Positions 1 to 6,469 are shown, numbered from the stretch's first letter. The stretch is 20,462 nucleotides of DNA from JAXGTD01 sp040775095 (GCA_040775095.1 JAXGTD010000074.1:1-20462); one strand, 5' to 3'. The notes: generated by a model not told the origin, from the letters alone. Program-made: numbers and translations.

Positions 1-299
1 CCCGCCGAGTCTGCCACGAGATCCAGCCATTCTCCGCTGCGATTCACGTACGGCTGAATGAGCTCGATGAGTCCACCGTAGGCCACGAAGAGCAAACCGA
101 TCGAAATCCAGCGATCTGGCCTTCGCAAGGCGGAAGGAAACATCAGGACCGCGTACGCGATCAGATGGTGGGACTTGTCATTTCCGGGTAACGACGGGAG
201 ACCTTCCCGCGGCCACAGAGATACGAGTGCAATGAGCCCAAGAGTGGCCAGCGTGAAACAGATCCAGTTCAATCTGATGAATGTCAGCAGGTGAGCCAT
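1..299 (-). CDS. VanZ-like family membrane protein (partial, C-terminus off the left edge)
   Basis: Reading the minus strand from an ATG at 297-299 gives 99 codons that stay open to the window edge. The N-terminus has a hydrophobic segment at about residues 10-27. Then comes GNDKSHHLIAYAVL and, after a second hydrophobic segment, YGGLIELIQPYVNRSGEWLD. That pattern of a conserved K-x-x-H motif, a helix, then an E-x-x-Q motif followed by a D-x-x-A/D-x-x-x-N/G-like segment is typical of VanZ-like proteins. These are small multi-pass inner-membrane proteins, mostly of unknown function. A purine-rich GGAGAGGA lies upstream of this ATG. An in-frame ATG at 318-320 overlaps that sequence and is a less likely start. 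No link to nitrogen fixation is visible, and the gene is transcribed away from the cluster. Family call is by recognition of the motif only. Confidence 0.72.
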   Translation of the reverse strand, partial: MAHLLTFIRLNWICFTLATLGLIALVSLWPREGLPSLPGNDKSHHLIAYAVLMFPSALRRPDRWISIGLLFVAYGGLIELIQPYVNRSGEWLDLVADSA

Positions 300-800
300 C
301 TGGCTCGTGTTCCTCTCCATGCCCGGCTGGTGAAGAAATATGGGCAGATCGACGCAGGGCCCTGGGCTCCCCGTCTTCGTACGGGTTGATGATTACCCCA
401 AGGCCGGGGTCTCCAGCGTCTGATTATGCGGCCTGTCTGCCGGCCGCGGTATGCTCACGAGTATCGGTCTCGAAGGTGGTCAGCAGCGGGAGCCGCGCCC
501 GTGACGCGGTGTGGGGATCCCGACGAGGCGCGAGCGGCAACGACAACGGACGAATGCGACCGCGCGGCGACGCAAGACCCGTCAACGCGTCCCCGGACCG
601 CATGAGTCCCTCGGGCGACCAGAATCGCGCGGCCCTGAACGGCGGAAGCTCTCGCGTCGGCGCGGGTCACCGTGTCGATGACGGCCGAGGGCGCGGACAT
701 GCCAGCGGCCCGGGGACATTGGGGCCACCGGCAGCGTCCGATCGGCCATCGGAAGAAGCCCTTCGCGAAGGACTACCCTACCCCCTCCGTCCGTGGCGCA
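300..800. other. Gene-poor stretch left of nifS
   Basis: About 500 bases of GC-rich sequence. The open frames here are Arg/Pro/Ser/Ala-rich, lack ribosome binding sites at plausible starts and look like chance open frames of GC-rich DNA. The only structure I see is a perfect 12-base palindrome, CCTTCGCGAAGG, near 762-773. It lies just past the nifS stop on the minus strand but has no T-run, so it is at best a weak candidate for the end of the nifS transcript. Confidence 0.5.
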
Positions 801-2024
801 TCACGCGTAGGCCGGGGCAAATGCCTTCCCCGGGTCCGCCACCGGGCCATCCTCGCCCCAGTATGGGGAGAGCTTGCGCAGCCGGGCGACGATGTCCGGC
901 ACCGCGGCGATCACCCGGTCCATCTCGTCGAGGGTATTGTAGCGCGAGAGTGTAAAGCGGGTGGTGCCGTGGGCCGCGGTGAAGGGGATACCCATGGCAC
1001 GCATAACGTGACTGGGCTCGAGGGATCCCGAGGTGCAGGCCGAGCCGGATGAGGCGGCAATACCAAGCTTGTTGAGCAACAGCAGGATGGCCTCGCCCTC
1101 GATGTACTCGAAGGCGATGTTGCAGGTATTGGGCAGGCGGTTGTTCGGGTCACCGGTGACGAAACAGTTGGGGACCGCCGCGAGGATGCCCTGTTCCAGG
1201 CGGTCGCGCATGGCCTTCACAAAGGTCTTTTCGTACTCCAAGTGCTCCTGGGCCAACTGGCAGGCAACACCCAGTCCCACGATGGAGGCCGCGTTCTCGG
1301 TGCCGGCGCGGCGCCCGCGTTCCTGATGGCCGCCGCGCAGCAATGGCCGGAAGCGGGTCCCACGGCGCAGGTAGAGCACACCGATGCCCTTGGGCGCGTG
1401 GAGCTTGTGCCCCGAGAGCGAGAGCATATCGATGGACGTGCCCTTCAGATCCATCGGGACCTTGCCCACCGCCTGGACCGCATCGGTGTGGAACATGACC
1501 CCGGCGGAGTGCGCCAACTCGGCCATCTCCTCCACCGGAAACAGGGTGCCAGACTCGTTATTGGCCCACATGACCGAGACGATGGCCACTCGATCCGAGA
1601 GCAGGTCCATATACTCGCGCATGTTGAGCCGGCCTTTTCCATCGACCTTCAGATAGTGGACCTTGTAGCCCTCCTTCTCGAGGTGCTCGCACAGCGCCAG
1701 CACCGCCGGGTGCTCGACCACGGTGGTGATGATCTCCTTGCGCTCCGGCTGCGCCCGCAGCGCCGACAGGATGGCGGTGCTATCGGACTCGGTGCCGCAG
1801 GAGGTAAAGACGATCTCGGAGTCCAGCTCCGCCCCCAGCAGGGCCTGGACCTGACCCCGGGCGATCTTGATGGCGCGCCCCACCCGGTCGCCGAACTGAT
1901 GCATGGACGAGGGATTGCCAAACTGTTCGGTGAAGAAGGGCAGCATGGCCTCCAGCACCTCGGGGGCAACCATGGTGGTGGCGTTGTTGTCCAGATAGAT
2001 GCCCTGGCTGGCTGAATTCATCAT
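801..2024 (-). CDS. nifS: NifS, cysteine desulfurase for nitrogenase Fe-S cluster assembly
   Basis: NifS is a PLP-dependent homodimeric enzyme that takes sulfur from L-cysteine, leaving alanine. It passes the persulfide to NifU for Fe-S cluster building. The 407-residue protein has the usual family length. YLDNNATT lies near residue 10, SGHKLHAPKG gives the PLP lysine (Lys207), and the loop SSGSACTSGS carries the catalytic cysteine (Cys330). The direct, short active-site loop is that of the NifS/IscS class. The start is the first of two adjacent ATGs, with GAGGTGAG placed six bases upstream. The frame is open another 44 codons upstream, but that stretch lacks family similarity and overlaps the end of nifU. 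It is the last gene of the iscA-like/nifU/nifS operon, 52 bases after nifU, with a REP-like hairpin in the gap. A gene in the housekeeping isc operon is unlikely because NifU here is the three-domain nif type. Confidence 0.96.
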   Translation of the reverse strand: MMNSASQGIYLDNNATTMVAPEVLEAMLPFFTEQFGNPSSMHQFGDRVGRAIKIARGQVQALLGAELDSEIVFTSCGTESDSTAILSALRAQPERKEIITTVVEHPAVLALCEHLEKEGYKVHYLKVDGKGRLNMREYMDLLSDRVAIVSVMWANNESGTLFPVEEMAELAHSAGVMFHTDAVQAVGKVPMDLKGTSIDMLSLSGHKLHAPKGIGVLYLRRGTRFRPLLRGGHQERGRRAGTENAASIVGLGVACQLAQEHLEYEKTFVKAMRDRLEQGILAAVPNCFVTGDPNNRLPNTCNIAFEYIEGEAILLLLNKLGIAASSGSACTSGSLEPSHVMRAMGIPFTAAHGTTRFTLSRYNTLDEMDRVIAAVPDIVARLRKLSPYWGEDGPVADPGKAFAPAYA

Positions 2025-2040
2025 GGATCTCACCTCAGGC

Positions 2041-2076
2041 TGTCGGGGCAAGGTCCGCACAGCGGACCCTACGAAG
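2041..2076. repeat. REP-like hairpin in the nifU-nifS gap
   Basis: GGTCCGC at 2052-2058 and GCGGACC at 2062-2068 form a perfect 7-bp stem with a three-base loop. It is flanked by CTACG on one side. Read on the minus strand it is a TAGGGTCCGC-TGT-GCGGACC element, which I remember as a common intergenic repeat in gammaproteobacteria. It sits between the nifU stop and the nifS ribosome binding site. It is not followed by a T-run, so it is not an obvious terminator. A role in mRNA stability is possible but is inference. Confidence 0.6.
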
Positions 2077-2955
2077 TCAGGCGCTCTGGGACAGGGCGGT
2101 GGCCGGCAGGACACGGACGAACTCGCCGAGATCCTCGACGATGCGTTGCTGCACACCCTCCAGCGTCGTCGAGGCCATCTGGCAACCCGCGCAGGCCCCC
2201 TTCATGTTGACATAGACGTTCTTGCCGTCGATCTCGACGAGCTCGACATCGCCATGGTCGCGTTGCAGGTTCGGGCGGATCGCCTCGATGGCCTGCTCGA
2301 TGCGACGAATGCGCTCCAGGGTTCCGAGCTTCTTCGGCTTGGGGGCCGCGCCCAGGGGCGGGGCCGTCGGGTCGAAGGTCTCCCCGCGCTCGGCCAGGAC
2401 GCGCACCAGGACCTCTTCGATCCCCTCGTGGCAGGCCGAGCAGCCGCCGCCGGCCTTGGTGTAGTTGGTCACGTCCTCGACAGTACGCAGACCGCTGGTG
2501 CGAATCGTCTCCTCGATGAGCACCGTGTCGACCGCGAAGCACTTGCAGACCAACGCGCCCTCCTCGTGGTCATCCGTCCAGACCTCGCCGCGGTAGTTGG
2601 CCACCGCCGCCTGGAGGGCCTCGCGCCCCATCACGGAGCAGTGCATCTTCTCCGGCGGGAGGCCGTCGAGGTAGTCGGCGATATCCTGGTTGCTGACCTT
2701 GAGCGCGTCGTCCAGGCGCATGCCCTTGATGATCTCCGTCAAGGCCGAGCTCGAAGCAATGGCGGAGCCACAGCCGAAGGTCTGGAAACCGGCCTCAAGG
2801 ATGGTCTCGCTCTCCGGGTCGACCTTCAGGCTCAGACGCAGCGCATCGCCGCAGGAGAGCGAGCCCACGTCGCCGATCGCGTTCGCGTCGGCCACCGCCC
2901 CGGCGTTGCGCGGGGCAAAGAAGTGCTCTTTGACCTTTTCCGAGTAATCCCACAT
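2077..2955 (-). CDS. nifU: NifU, Fe-S cluster assembly scaffold
   Basis: NifU is the scaffold on which [2Fe-2S] and [4Fe-4S] clusters are assembled with sulfur from NifS before transfer to NifH and other nif proteins. All three domains are present in the 292-residue product. An IscU-like N-terminal domain has Cys35, Cys62 and Cys106. A central domain binds a permanent [2Fe-2S] cluster through CKC (137, 139) and CSAC (172, 175). A C-terminal NifU domain ends in the scaffold motif CAGC (255, 258). A Pro/Ala linker at about 196-208 separates the last two. The three-domain architecture marks it as the nif-specific scaffold, not IscU. The ATG start has AGAGG nine bases upstream. It lies 151 bases after the iscA-like gene, with a hairpin in the gap, and is followed by nifS, its enzymatic partner. 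Confidence 0.97.
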   Translation of the reverse strand: MWDYSEKVKEHFFAPRNAGAVADANAIGDVGSLSCGDALRLSLKVDPESETILEAGFQTFGCGSAIASSSALTEIIKGMRLDDALKVSNQDIADYLDGLPPEKMHCSVMGREALQAAVANYRGEVWTDDHEEGALVCKCFAVDTVLIEETIRTSGLRTVEDVTNYTKAGGGCSACHEGIEEVLVRVLAERGETFDPTAPPLGAAPKPKKLGTLERIRRIEQAIEAIRPNLQRDHGDVELVEIDGKNVYVNMKGACAGCQMASTTLEGVQQRIVEDLGEFVRVLPATALSQSA

Positions 2956-3030
2956 GACGATTCGCCTCTAGGTTCGTGCTGCCGGGGGCGCGAGACCAGG
3001 TTGATTCCGGTCGCGCCAAGCGAGAGAAAA

Positions 3031-3064
3031 TGGAGGAAGGCGGGAACCGCGCCGGTCGCCTTCC
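3031..3064 (-). terminator. Hairpin between iscA-like gene and nifU (attenuator or processing site)
   Basis: GGAAGGCG (3035-3042) and CGCCTTCC (3057-3064) are perfect 8-base inverted arms with a 14-base loop. Read on the coding (minus) strand the stem is followed by TCCATTTTCTC. That is T-rich enough for a partial terminator but not a clean U-run. It could lower expression of nifU-nifS relative to the iscA-like gene, or mark a processing site. Confidence 0.35.
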
Positions 3065-3106
3065 GCGGGGCCGAGCAGCCCAGGGATGGCCCATCTGGGC
3101 GCATCC

Positions 3107-3430
3107 TCAGGCCGAGAATGACTTGCCGCAGCCACAGCTGGCCACCGCGTTGGGGTTGCTGAGCTTGAACCCGCTGCCATCCATGCCCTCCTGGAAATCC
3201 ACCTCGACCCCATTGAGGAAGGGGGCGCTGTCGGGGTCGACAAAGACCTGAAAAGACCCGCACTCGACGATCAGATCGTTCGTGTTGGCGGCCTCCTCCA
3301 GGGCAATGGCATATTGCATCCCCGAACATCCGCCGCCGGTCACGGAGATCCGCAGACCGGCGACGGGCTCGTCTGCCCCCTTGATGAAGCGGCCAACGGC
3401 CTTCTTGGCGTTCTCGGTCAGGATCAACAT
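3107..3430 (-). CDS. IscA/HesB-family Fe-S cluster carrier (nif-type IscA)
   Basis: A-type carriers bind iron or Fe-S clusters and hand them to targets; the copies next to nifU/nifS are often called NifIscA. The 107-residue product has the three invariant cysteines of the family: Cys35 in GGGCSGMQY and Cys99/Cys101 in SCGCGKSF. It also has the preceding conserved FKLSNPN segment. Size matches the family. The start ATG at 3428-3430 is preceded by GGAGAA with nine-base spacing. An upstream in-frame start is rejected because it would lie downstream of the promoter but without family similarity or a ribosome site. It is the first gene of the operon leading to nifU and nifS, directly behind a sigma-54 promoter, so expression is expected only under nitrogen-fixing conditions. 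Which A-type subfamily it belongs to needs a tree. Confidence 0.94.
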   Translation of the reverse strand: MLILTENAKKAVGRFIKGADEPVAGLRISVTGGGCSGMQYAIALEEAANTNDLIVECGSFQVFVDPDSAPFLNGVEVDFQEGMDGSGFKLSNPNAVASCGCGKSFSA

Positions 3431-3455
3431 GGACAGGTTCTCCGTTGGGGTGGAA

Positions 3456-3471
3456 TGGCTTGAGTCTTGCT
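3456..3471 (+). promoter_or_regulatory. Candidate sigma-54 promoter for nifZ
   Basis: TGGCTTGAGTCTTGCT has GG at 3457-3458, exactly ten bases, then GC at 3469-3470, and a good TTGC -12 box. Transcription would start near 3482 and give nifZ a leader of about 165 bases. It is weaker than the opposite promoter and no NifA site lies upstream of it. The shared NifA site at 3571-3586 would have to act from downstream, which enhancers can do. Confidence 0.4.
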
Positions 3472-3491
3472 TCGATTCTGGTACAGGGAAA

Positions 3492-3507
3492 AGCAAGCCC
3501 TGTGCCA
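3492..3507 (-). promoter_or_regulatory. Sigma-54 (-24/-12) promoter of the iscA-like/nifU/nifS operon
   Basis: On the minus strand the sequence is TGGCACAGGGCTTGCT, a near-perfect match to the -24/-12 consensus TGGCAC-N5-TTGC. The predicted start is near 3480, about 50 bases before the iscA-like ATG. It lies downstream of an IHF-like site and a perfect NifA site, the standard nif arrangement. Confidence 0.9.
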
Positions 3508-3523
3508 TCGCAAATGGTTCTCA

Positions 3524-3536
3524 CAATTTATTGTTT
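3524..3536. promoter_or_regulatory. Candidate IHF site for the iscA-like operon
   Basis: On the minus strand AAACAATAAATTG matches the IHF consensus WATCAA-N4-TTR at all but one defined position. It sits in an AT-rich patch between the NifA site and the sigma-54 promoter, where bending by IHF is expected. Confidence 0.55.
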
Positions 3537-3570
3537 TTGCTTGCCTTTCATCGCGATCCAGCGGAACCCT

Positions 3571-3586
3571 TGTCGCATCGCCGACA
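3571..3586. promoter_or_regulatory. NifA upstream activator site (iscA-like operon, possibly nifZ)
   Basis: TGTCGCATCGCCGACA is an exact TGT-N10-ACA site. Its inner bases extend the palindrome to TGTCG-N6-CGACA, as in the two other NifA sites of this window. The centre is about 98 bases upstream of the predicted start of the iscA-like operon, the usual distance. Confidence 0.85.
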
Positions 3587-3647
3587 GTCGGCCGGCCGGG
3601 TTTGCAGGTACAAAGGCGACAAAACGACCAACCTCAGCGGAGTCATC

Positions 3648-3920
3648 ATGGATCTCAGCCAACTCGGTCCCGGAGACGTCGTCTATGCCGCAACGGCCAT
3701 CCACAACGACGGCGGCATTCCAGACCTGGAGGAAGGGGCACTCCTGGCCGAAGCGGGCACCCGCGGGGTCATCGTCAACATCGGACATCTGGAAGAGGAT
3801 CCACGTCAGGCCATCTACCTCGTGCGCTTCGAGGGTGACGAGCTGGTGCTGGGCCCCCCGACCGGTTGCCTGCCCGAGGAGCTGCGGACGGAGGGACAGG
3901 CGCCAGCGGCCGGGACCTGA
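3648..3920 (+). CDS. nifZ: NifZ family nitrogen fixation protein
   Basis: NifZ assists maturation of the P-cluster of the MoFe protein (known for Azotobacter). The 90-residue product has the compact beta-rich NifZ pattern: GDVVYAATAIHNDG at 10-22, GTRGVIVNIGHLEED at 37-51, then IYLVRFEGD and GPPTGC. The ATG has CGGAG seven bases upstream. The long open frame before it is antisense to the iscA-like gene and not coding. It is divergent from the iscA-like/nifU/nifS operon and convergent with the end of the nifEN operon. It is a short version, lacking the C-terminal extension seen in some NifZ proteins. A sigma-54 promoter is likely but less clear than for the other units. Confidence 0.85.
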   Translation: MDLSQLGPGDVVYAATAIHNDGGIPDLEEGALLAEAGTRGVIVNIGHLEEDPRQAIYLVRFEGDELVLGPPTGCLPEELRTEGQAPAAGT

Positions 3921-4070
3921 CCCCGGGATCGGCCTCCAGCCGCCTACCGGAGTCCCGCCTTTACCTGGAATCCGGGATCTGGATCGTGGCCCTTCCCCCT
4001 CGCGCAGTGGGCAGGCGGACGAGCAGGAGATCGTAAAGCCCCCAACGAGCGTCGGATCTCAGAGCCATGG

Positions 4071-4448
4071 TCAGGCCAACATGGACATGAGCCGGGGCTC
4101 GGCGCGGATGTCGTCGCCGCGGCCCCAGGCGTTGACCGCCTCCACGAACCAGCCGGGACGCCCGGGGTGGTTACGCACCACGTCGTGCTCGACGAAGAAG
4201 CTGCCATCGGCATGGAACACCAGGTTGCCAATCTTCTGGCCCTCCAGGTCACGCCACTCGCCCAGCAGGCTATACTCGCCCGACACGGTGTCCCGCTCCA
4301 GCCGATAGCTGGCGTCCAGCGGGCCGCTGATTCGCACCTCGCCGGGGGCGAAGCCGAGTCGGTCGACCTGTGCCTGGAGTGCGTGACACAGGGCCTGGGC
4401 CAGGGGAGCGACCTCGCTCAGACGGGCCTGGAGCTGCTCGCTCACCAT
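4071..4448 (-). CDS. Conserved-looking hypothetical protein at the end of the nifEN operon
   Basis: I do not recognise this 125-residue protein. It has an amphipathic helical N-terminus (about 1-34). A beta-rich middle follows, with DASYRLERDTVSGEYSLLG (about 45-63), GNLVFHADGSFFVEHDVV (about 74-91) and HPGRPGWFVEAVNAWG (about 94-109), and then a short acidic/basic tail. There is one cysteine (Cys21) and no signal peptide or membrane segment. Its ATG overlaps the stop of the preceding [2Fe-2S] ferredoxin gene by seven bases, implying translational coupling and probably joint function. Codon use matches the cluster. The middle resembles a small ligand- or protein-binding sandwich; that is only an impression. 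As the last gene of a nine-gene nif operon it is expected to be made only during nitrogen fixation. Confidence 0.8.
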   Translation of the reverse strand: MVSEQLQARLSEVAPLAQALCHALQAQVDRLGFAPGEVRISGPLDASYRLERDTVSGEYSLLGEWRDLEGQKIGNLVFHADGSFFVEHDVVRNHPGRPGWFVEAVNAWGRGDDIRAEPRLMSMLA

Positions 4449-4765
4449 GACTCCGCGGAGGCCTGCAAGTCCGCCACGGGCTCGCCCCCGACCAGGTGCT
4501 GGTCGAAGATTCGCGCCACATCATCCTTCTGCAGCCTGGCGTACATCACCGCGTCGGGATAGACCAGCACGCTGGGGCCCTCGCTGCAGGGACCCATGCA
4601 GCCGGTTGATGTAACCTGGACCTTGTTGAATAGATTGCGCTGCTGAAGCTGCCAAAGAAACTCCTCGTAAACCAGGCCGCAACCGACCTGGGCACAAGAG
4701 CCGCGGGGGTGCCCCGGCGGACGCTGCTGAGTGCAGACAAAGACGTGTTTGACTGGCCTTGGCAT
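4442..4765 (-). CDS. Thioredoxin-fold [2Fe-2S] ferredoxin
   Basis: The 107-residue product is a (2Fe-2S) ferredoxin of the thioredoxin-like type (related to the NuoE/Shethna-protein fold). It starts KHVFVCTQQRPPGHPRGSC, and later has TSTGCMGPCSEGPSVLVYP. Cluster ligands are Cys11, Cys24, Cys56 and Cys60, in the C-x12-C...C-x3-C pattern; Cys29 is an extra cysteine. It probably transfers electrons or protects nitrogenase, by analogy with related proteins near nif genes. The ATG at 4763-4765 is chosen because family members begin a few residues before the KHxFVC motif; the upstream in-frame TTG is less likely. It lies 34 bases after fdxB and overlaps the next gene by seven bases. Confidence 0.9.
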   Translation of the reverse strand: MPRPVKHVFVCTQQRPPGHPRGSCAQVGCGLVYEEFLWQLQQRNLFNKVQVTSTGCMGPCSEGPSVLVYPDAVMYARLQKDDVARIFDQHLVGGEPVADLQASAESW

Positions 4766-4799
4766 GTTTGCTCGGGCTCCGGGATCCAAGATTTGACGC

Positions 4800-5123
4800 T
4801 CAGGCGGCGACCGGCAGAGGCTCGTGACTCAGGCAGTTCTTCGGACAGACCCGGGAGCACGCCTCGCAGCCAATACAATCCAAACTGTTCTTCAGGCTCA
4901 TCACCATGCTGGTGTCGTCCGAGAATCCGTCGTCATCGTCCTCGTCGTCGTCATCGAGATCATCATCGAGGTCCGGGTCCTCGCGATCGACAAGCTCGAA
5001 CACATCGCGCGGGCAGACCTTGTAGCAACGGCCGCAGCCGATGCAGGTGGCCTGGTGCAGCGCCGTGATGAAGGCCGGGGTCCAGGCCTCCCCGCCTCTG
5101 GTCAATCCGGTTATCACGCTCAT
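4800..5123 (-). CDS. fdxB: Nif-specific ferredoxin III, 2[4Fe-4S]
   Basis: This is a cytoplasmic low-potential ferredoxin of the nif-specific ferredoxin III family (FdxB). The 107-residue protein opens with ITGLTRGG and WTPAFITAL, typical of that family. First cluster ligands are Cys27, 30, 33 and 37 (CIGCGRCYKVCP); second are Cys83, 86, 89 and 93 (CIGCEACSRVCP). A further cysteine lies at 97. Between the clusters is a very acidic low-complexity insert (about 49-70) made almost only of Asp and Glu. The ATG is preceded by GGAGAG at good spacing; a GTG five codons upstream is less likely. It lies 60 bases after the DUF683-family gene, in the usual order for nifX-DUF269-DUF683-fdxB operons. It may feed electrons to nitrogenase or to NifEN. 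Confidence 0.95.
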   Translation of the reverse strand: MSVITGLTRGGEAWTPAFITALHQATCIGCGRCYKVCPRDVFELVDREDPDLDDDLDDDDEDDDDGFSDDTSMVMSLKNSLDCIGCEACSRVCPKNCLSHEPLPVAA

Positions 5124-5183
5124 ATTTCTCTCCGTCACTGTTGGCGGGGTTGGTCGTGGATTGCTGGCCGCTGGGGCGTTCCC

Positions 5184-5390
5184 CTAGACCGCGGCCGCCT
5201 TGAGCTTGGCCTCGGCGTCGGCCCAGTCGCGGCAGGCGTCATAGGTGGCCTGAGCCATGGCGGGCAGGTCTTCGAAACCCGCCGGCAGGCGGTCCTCGAT
5301 CAGATCGTGCAGCTCACCGGCCCGCTCGGTGGCAATGCGCTTGGCCTTCCTGGCGGCCTTTTCCAGTGTCTTGATCTCGTCTTCGGTCAT
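5184..5390 (-). CDS. CCE_0567-family small protein (DUF683, Rop-like), nif-associated
   Basis: The 68-residue product is a small, highly charged two-helix protein. The first helix is EDEIKTLEKAARKAKRIATE, then GELHDLIEDRLPAGFEDLP, then a second helix to the C-terminus. The helix, LHDL.E.LP...E.LP and helix pattern is that of the nif-associated DUF683 family, described as a Rop-like helical hairpin; a cyanobacterial member is reported to bind metal. The family is nearly always found right after the DUF269 gene, as here (75 bases after it). I chose the ATG at 5388-5390 because family members start there. An in-frame GTG 15 codons upstream is possible. Function is not established. Confidence 0.85.
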   Translation of the reverse strand: MTEDEIKTLEKAARKAKRIATERAGELHDLIEDRLPAGFEDLPAMAQATYDACRDWADAEAKLKAAAV

Positions 5391-5465
5391 CTTGCTCAGA
5401 TCTCGTTCTGGTGCAGATCGCGGAGGCCGCGACACGACGCGGCCCCGTGGGGGATCGTGCGCGAC

Positions 5466-5942
5466 TCACATGCCGGCGACCTTCGGCCACTGGCCGACCA
5501 TCTCCAGGGCCACGGAAAGGACCTTGTCGGCCTCGTCCTTCATCTTCGACAGGGTCGGAAAACCAAAGCGGTGAACATCGCGCAGCGTCCGATCCATCAC
5601 GACCAGCTTGCCGACGGTGATCAGGGCCCGGCCGAAGCCCTCGTGAGTCAGGTTGATAGTGGGCACCGCCATCAGGCCACACTCCTTCTCGATCAGCGCG
5701 GCGATGGCGTTGTAGAAGGCCTTGACCCGGGCCATGACGATCTCGTCCGGGTCTCCGATGACGGGAATCTCGCGCTTGCGCTCCTTGGTCAGGACGAAGG
5801 GATCGAGGATGCGCTCCGCGGGCCACTCGTCGTAGGTGCCATAGGAGTCGATGGCTCGCATCTGGCGCACCATCTCGATGGCGAAATCCGTCTTCAGGAG
5901 ATCGTCGGCCGCGCTTACGGCGGCGGCAGCGGCTTCGGTCAT
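5466..5942 (-). CDS. NifX-associated nitrogen fixation protein (DUF269)
   Basis: The 158-residue product matches the DUF269 family found next to nifX in most diazotrophs. Its segments include FAIEMVRQMRAIDSYG (about 20-35), DPFVLTKERKREIPVIGDP (about 47-65), a helix with FYNAIAALIEKECG, and HEGFGRALITVGKLVV. A C-terminal helical segment then has FPTLSKMKDEADK. Its exact role is unknown; position and co-occurrence point to FeMo-cofactor synthesis or delivery. The ATG follows GAGAGGGA. It begins just before the stop of the RseC-like gene is passed (stop at 5945), so the two genes are almost contiguous. It is followed by its usual partner, the DUF683 protein. Confidence 0.92.
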   Translation of the reverse strand: MTEAAAAAVSAADDLLKTDFAIEMVRQMRAIDSYGTYDEWPAERILDPFVLTKERKREIPVIGDPDEIVMARVKAFYNAIAALIEKECGLMAVPTINLTHEGFGRALITVGKLVVMDRTLRDVHRFGFPTLSKMKDEADKVLSVALEMVGQWPKVAGM

Positions 5943-5944
5943 GA

Positions 5945-6469
5945 TCAATTCCCTCTCTCTCGCTGTTGAAAATCGAAGGCTACACGCGGGCCTACCGGCT
6001 GCCGGCGGACCAACACCGGTGCATCGCCGCTGCCTCCGGCGGCGCCTCCGGTGAGAAGCCGTGTCAGGCCGAACCCCAGGACCAGGCCAAACAGGCCGAT
6101 CAGGGCGCTCACCAGGTCGCCGAGCTCCGCGGCACCGGCGGCCACGGAGGCCAGCACCAGGAGCGCGGGCGGCAACAGGTACGCCAGGGCCGCCGCCCGC
6201 GTGAGGGTGCCGGCGGGGATGCCCACCACCACCCCGTCTCCGACCCCGAGCCCGAGGTGGTCGGTCACCTCGATGCGCGTTGCCGCGCCGCGGTGACCGG
6301 CCAGGGTCCCGAGAATCGGGGTAGCGCAGGCATTGGCGTGGGCGCAGCCCCCGCAGGCGCCCTTGCGGCTGGTCTCCAGCCAGGCCAGGCCGGGCGCCAC
6401 AGCAACCACCCTGGCCTGCTGCTCGACCAGACTGACCGGGGCTTCCATCCGTGCGTTCGGCGCCGTCAC
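5945..6469 (-). CDS. RseC/SoxR-reducing-system family membrane protein
   Basis: The 174-residue product has the RseC (MucC) layout. It has an N-terminal domain with EQQARVVAVAPGLAWLET and a cysteine cluster CGGCAHANAC (Cys39, 42, 48). A beta domain (about 65-90) follows, then two membrane helices (about 91-111 and 117-140) and a cytoplasmic tail. In E. coli RseC works with the Rsx/Rnf electron-transport complex in reducing SoxR. Rnf is also a known electron source for nitrogenase, so a copy inside the nifENX operon suggests an Rnf-linked redox role (inference). I chose the GTG at 6467-6469: it overlaps the nifX stop as GTGA and has AGAGGGG eight bases upstream. An ATG seven codons later (6446-6448) lacks a ribosome site. 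Confidence 0.85.
   Translation of the reverse strand: MTAPNARMEAPVSLVEQQARVVAVAPGLAWLETSRKGACGGCAHANACATPILGTLAGHRGAATRIEVTDHLGLGVGDGVVVGIPAGTLTRAAALAYLLPPALLVLASVAAGAAELGDLVSALIGLFGLVLGFGLTRLLTGGAAGGSGDAPVLVRRQPVGPRVAFDFQQRERGN

Noticed and set aside
281..955. Long plus-strand open frame (224 codons) left of and into nifS
   Set aside because: It runs antisense into the C-terminus of nifS, has Arg/Pro/Ser-rich composition without a recognisable domain, and lacks a convincing ribosome site.
2025..2156. Upstream extension of nifS by 44 codons
   Set aside because: The extension overlaps nifU, has no family similarity, and the internal ATG has an ideal ribosome site (GAGGTGAG).
1999..3162. 387-codon plus-strand frame across nifU
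   Set aside because: It is a shadow frame antisense to nifU and the iscA-like gene, which are unmistakable; such long antisense frames are common in GC-rich genes.
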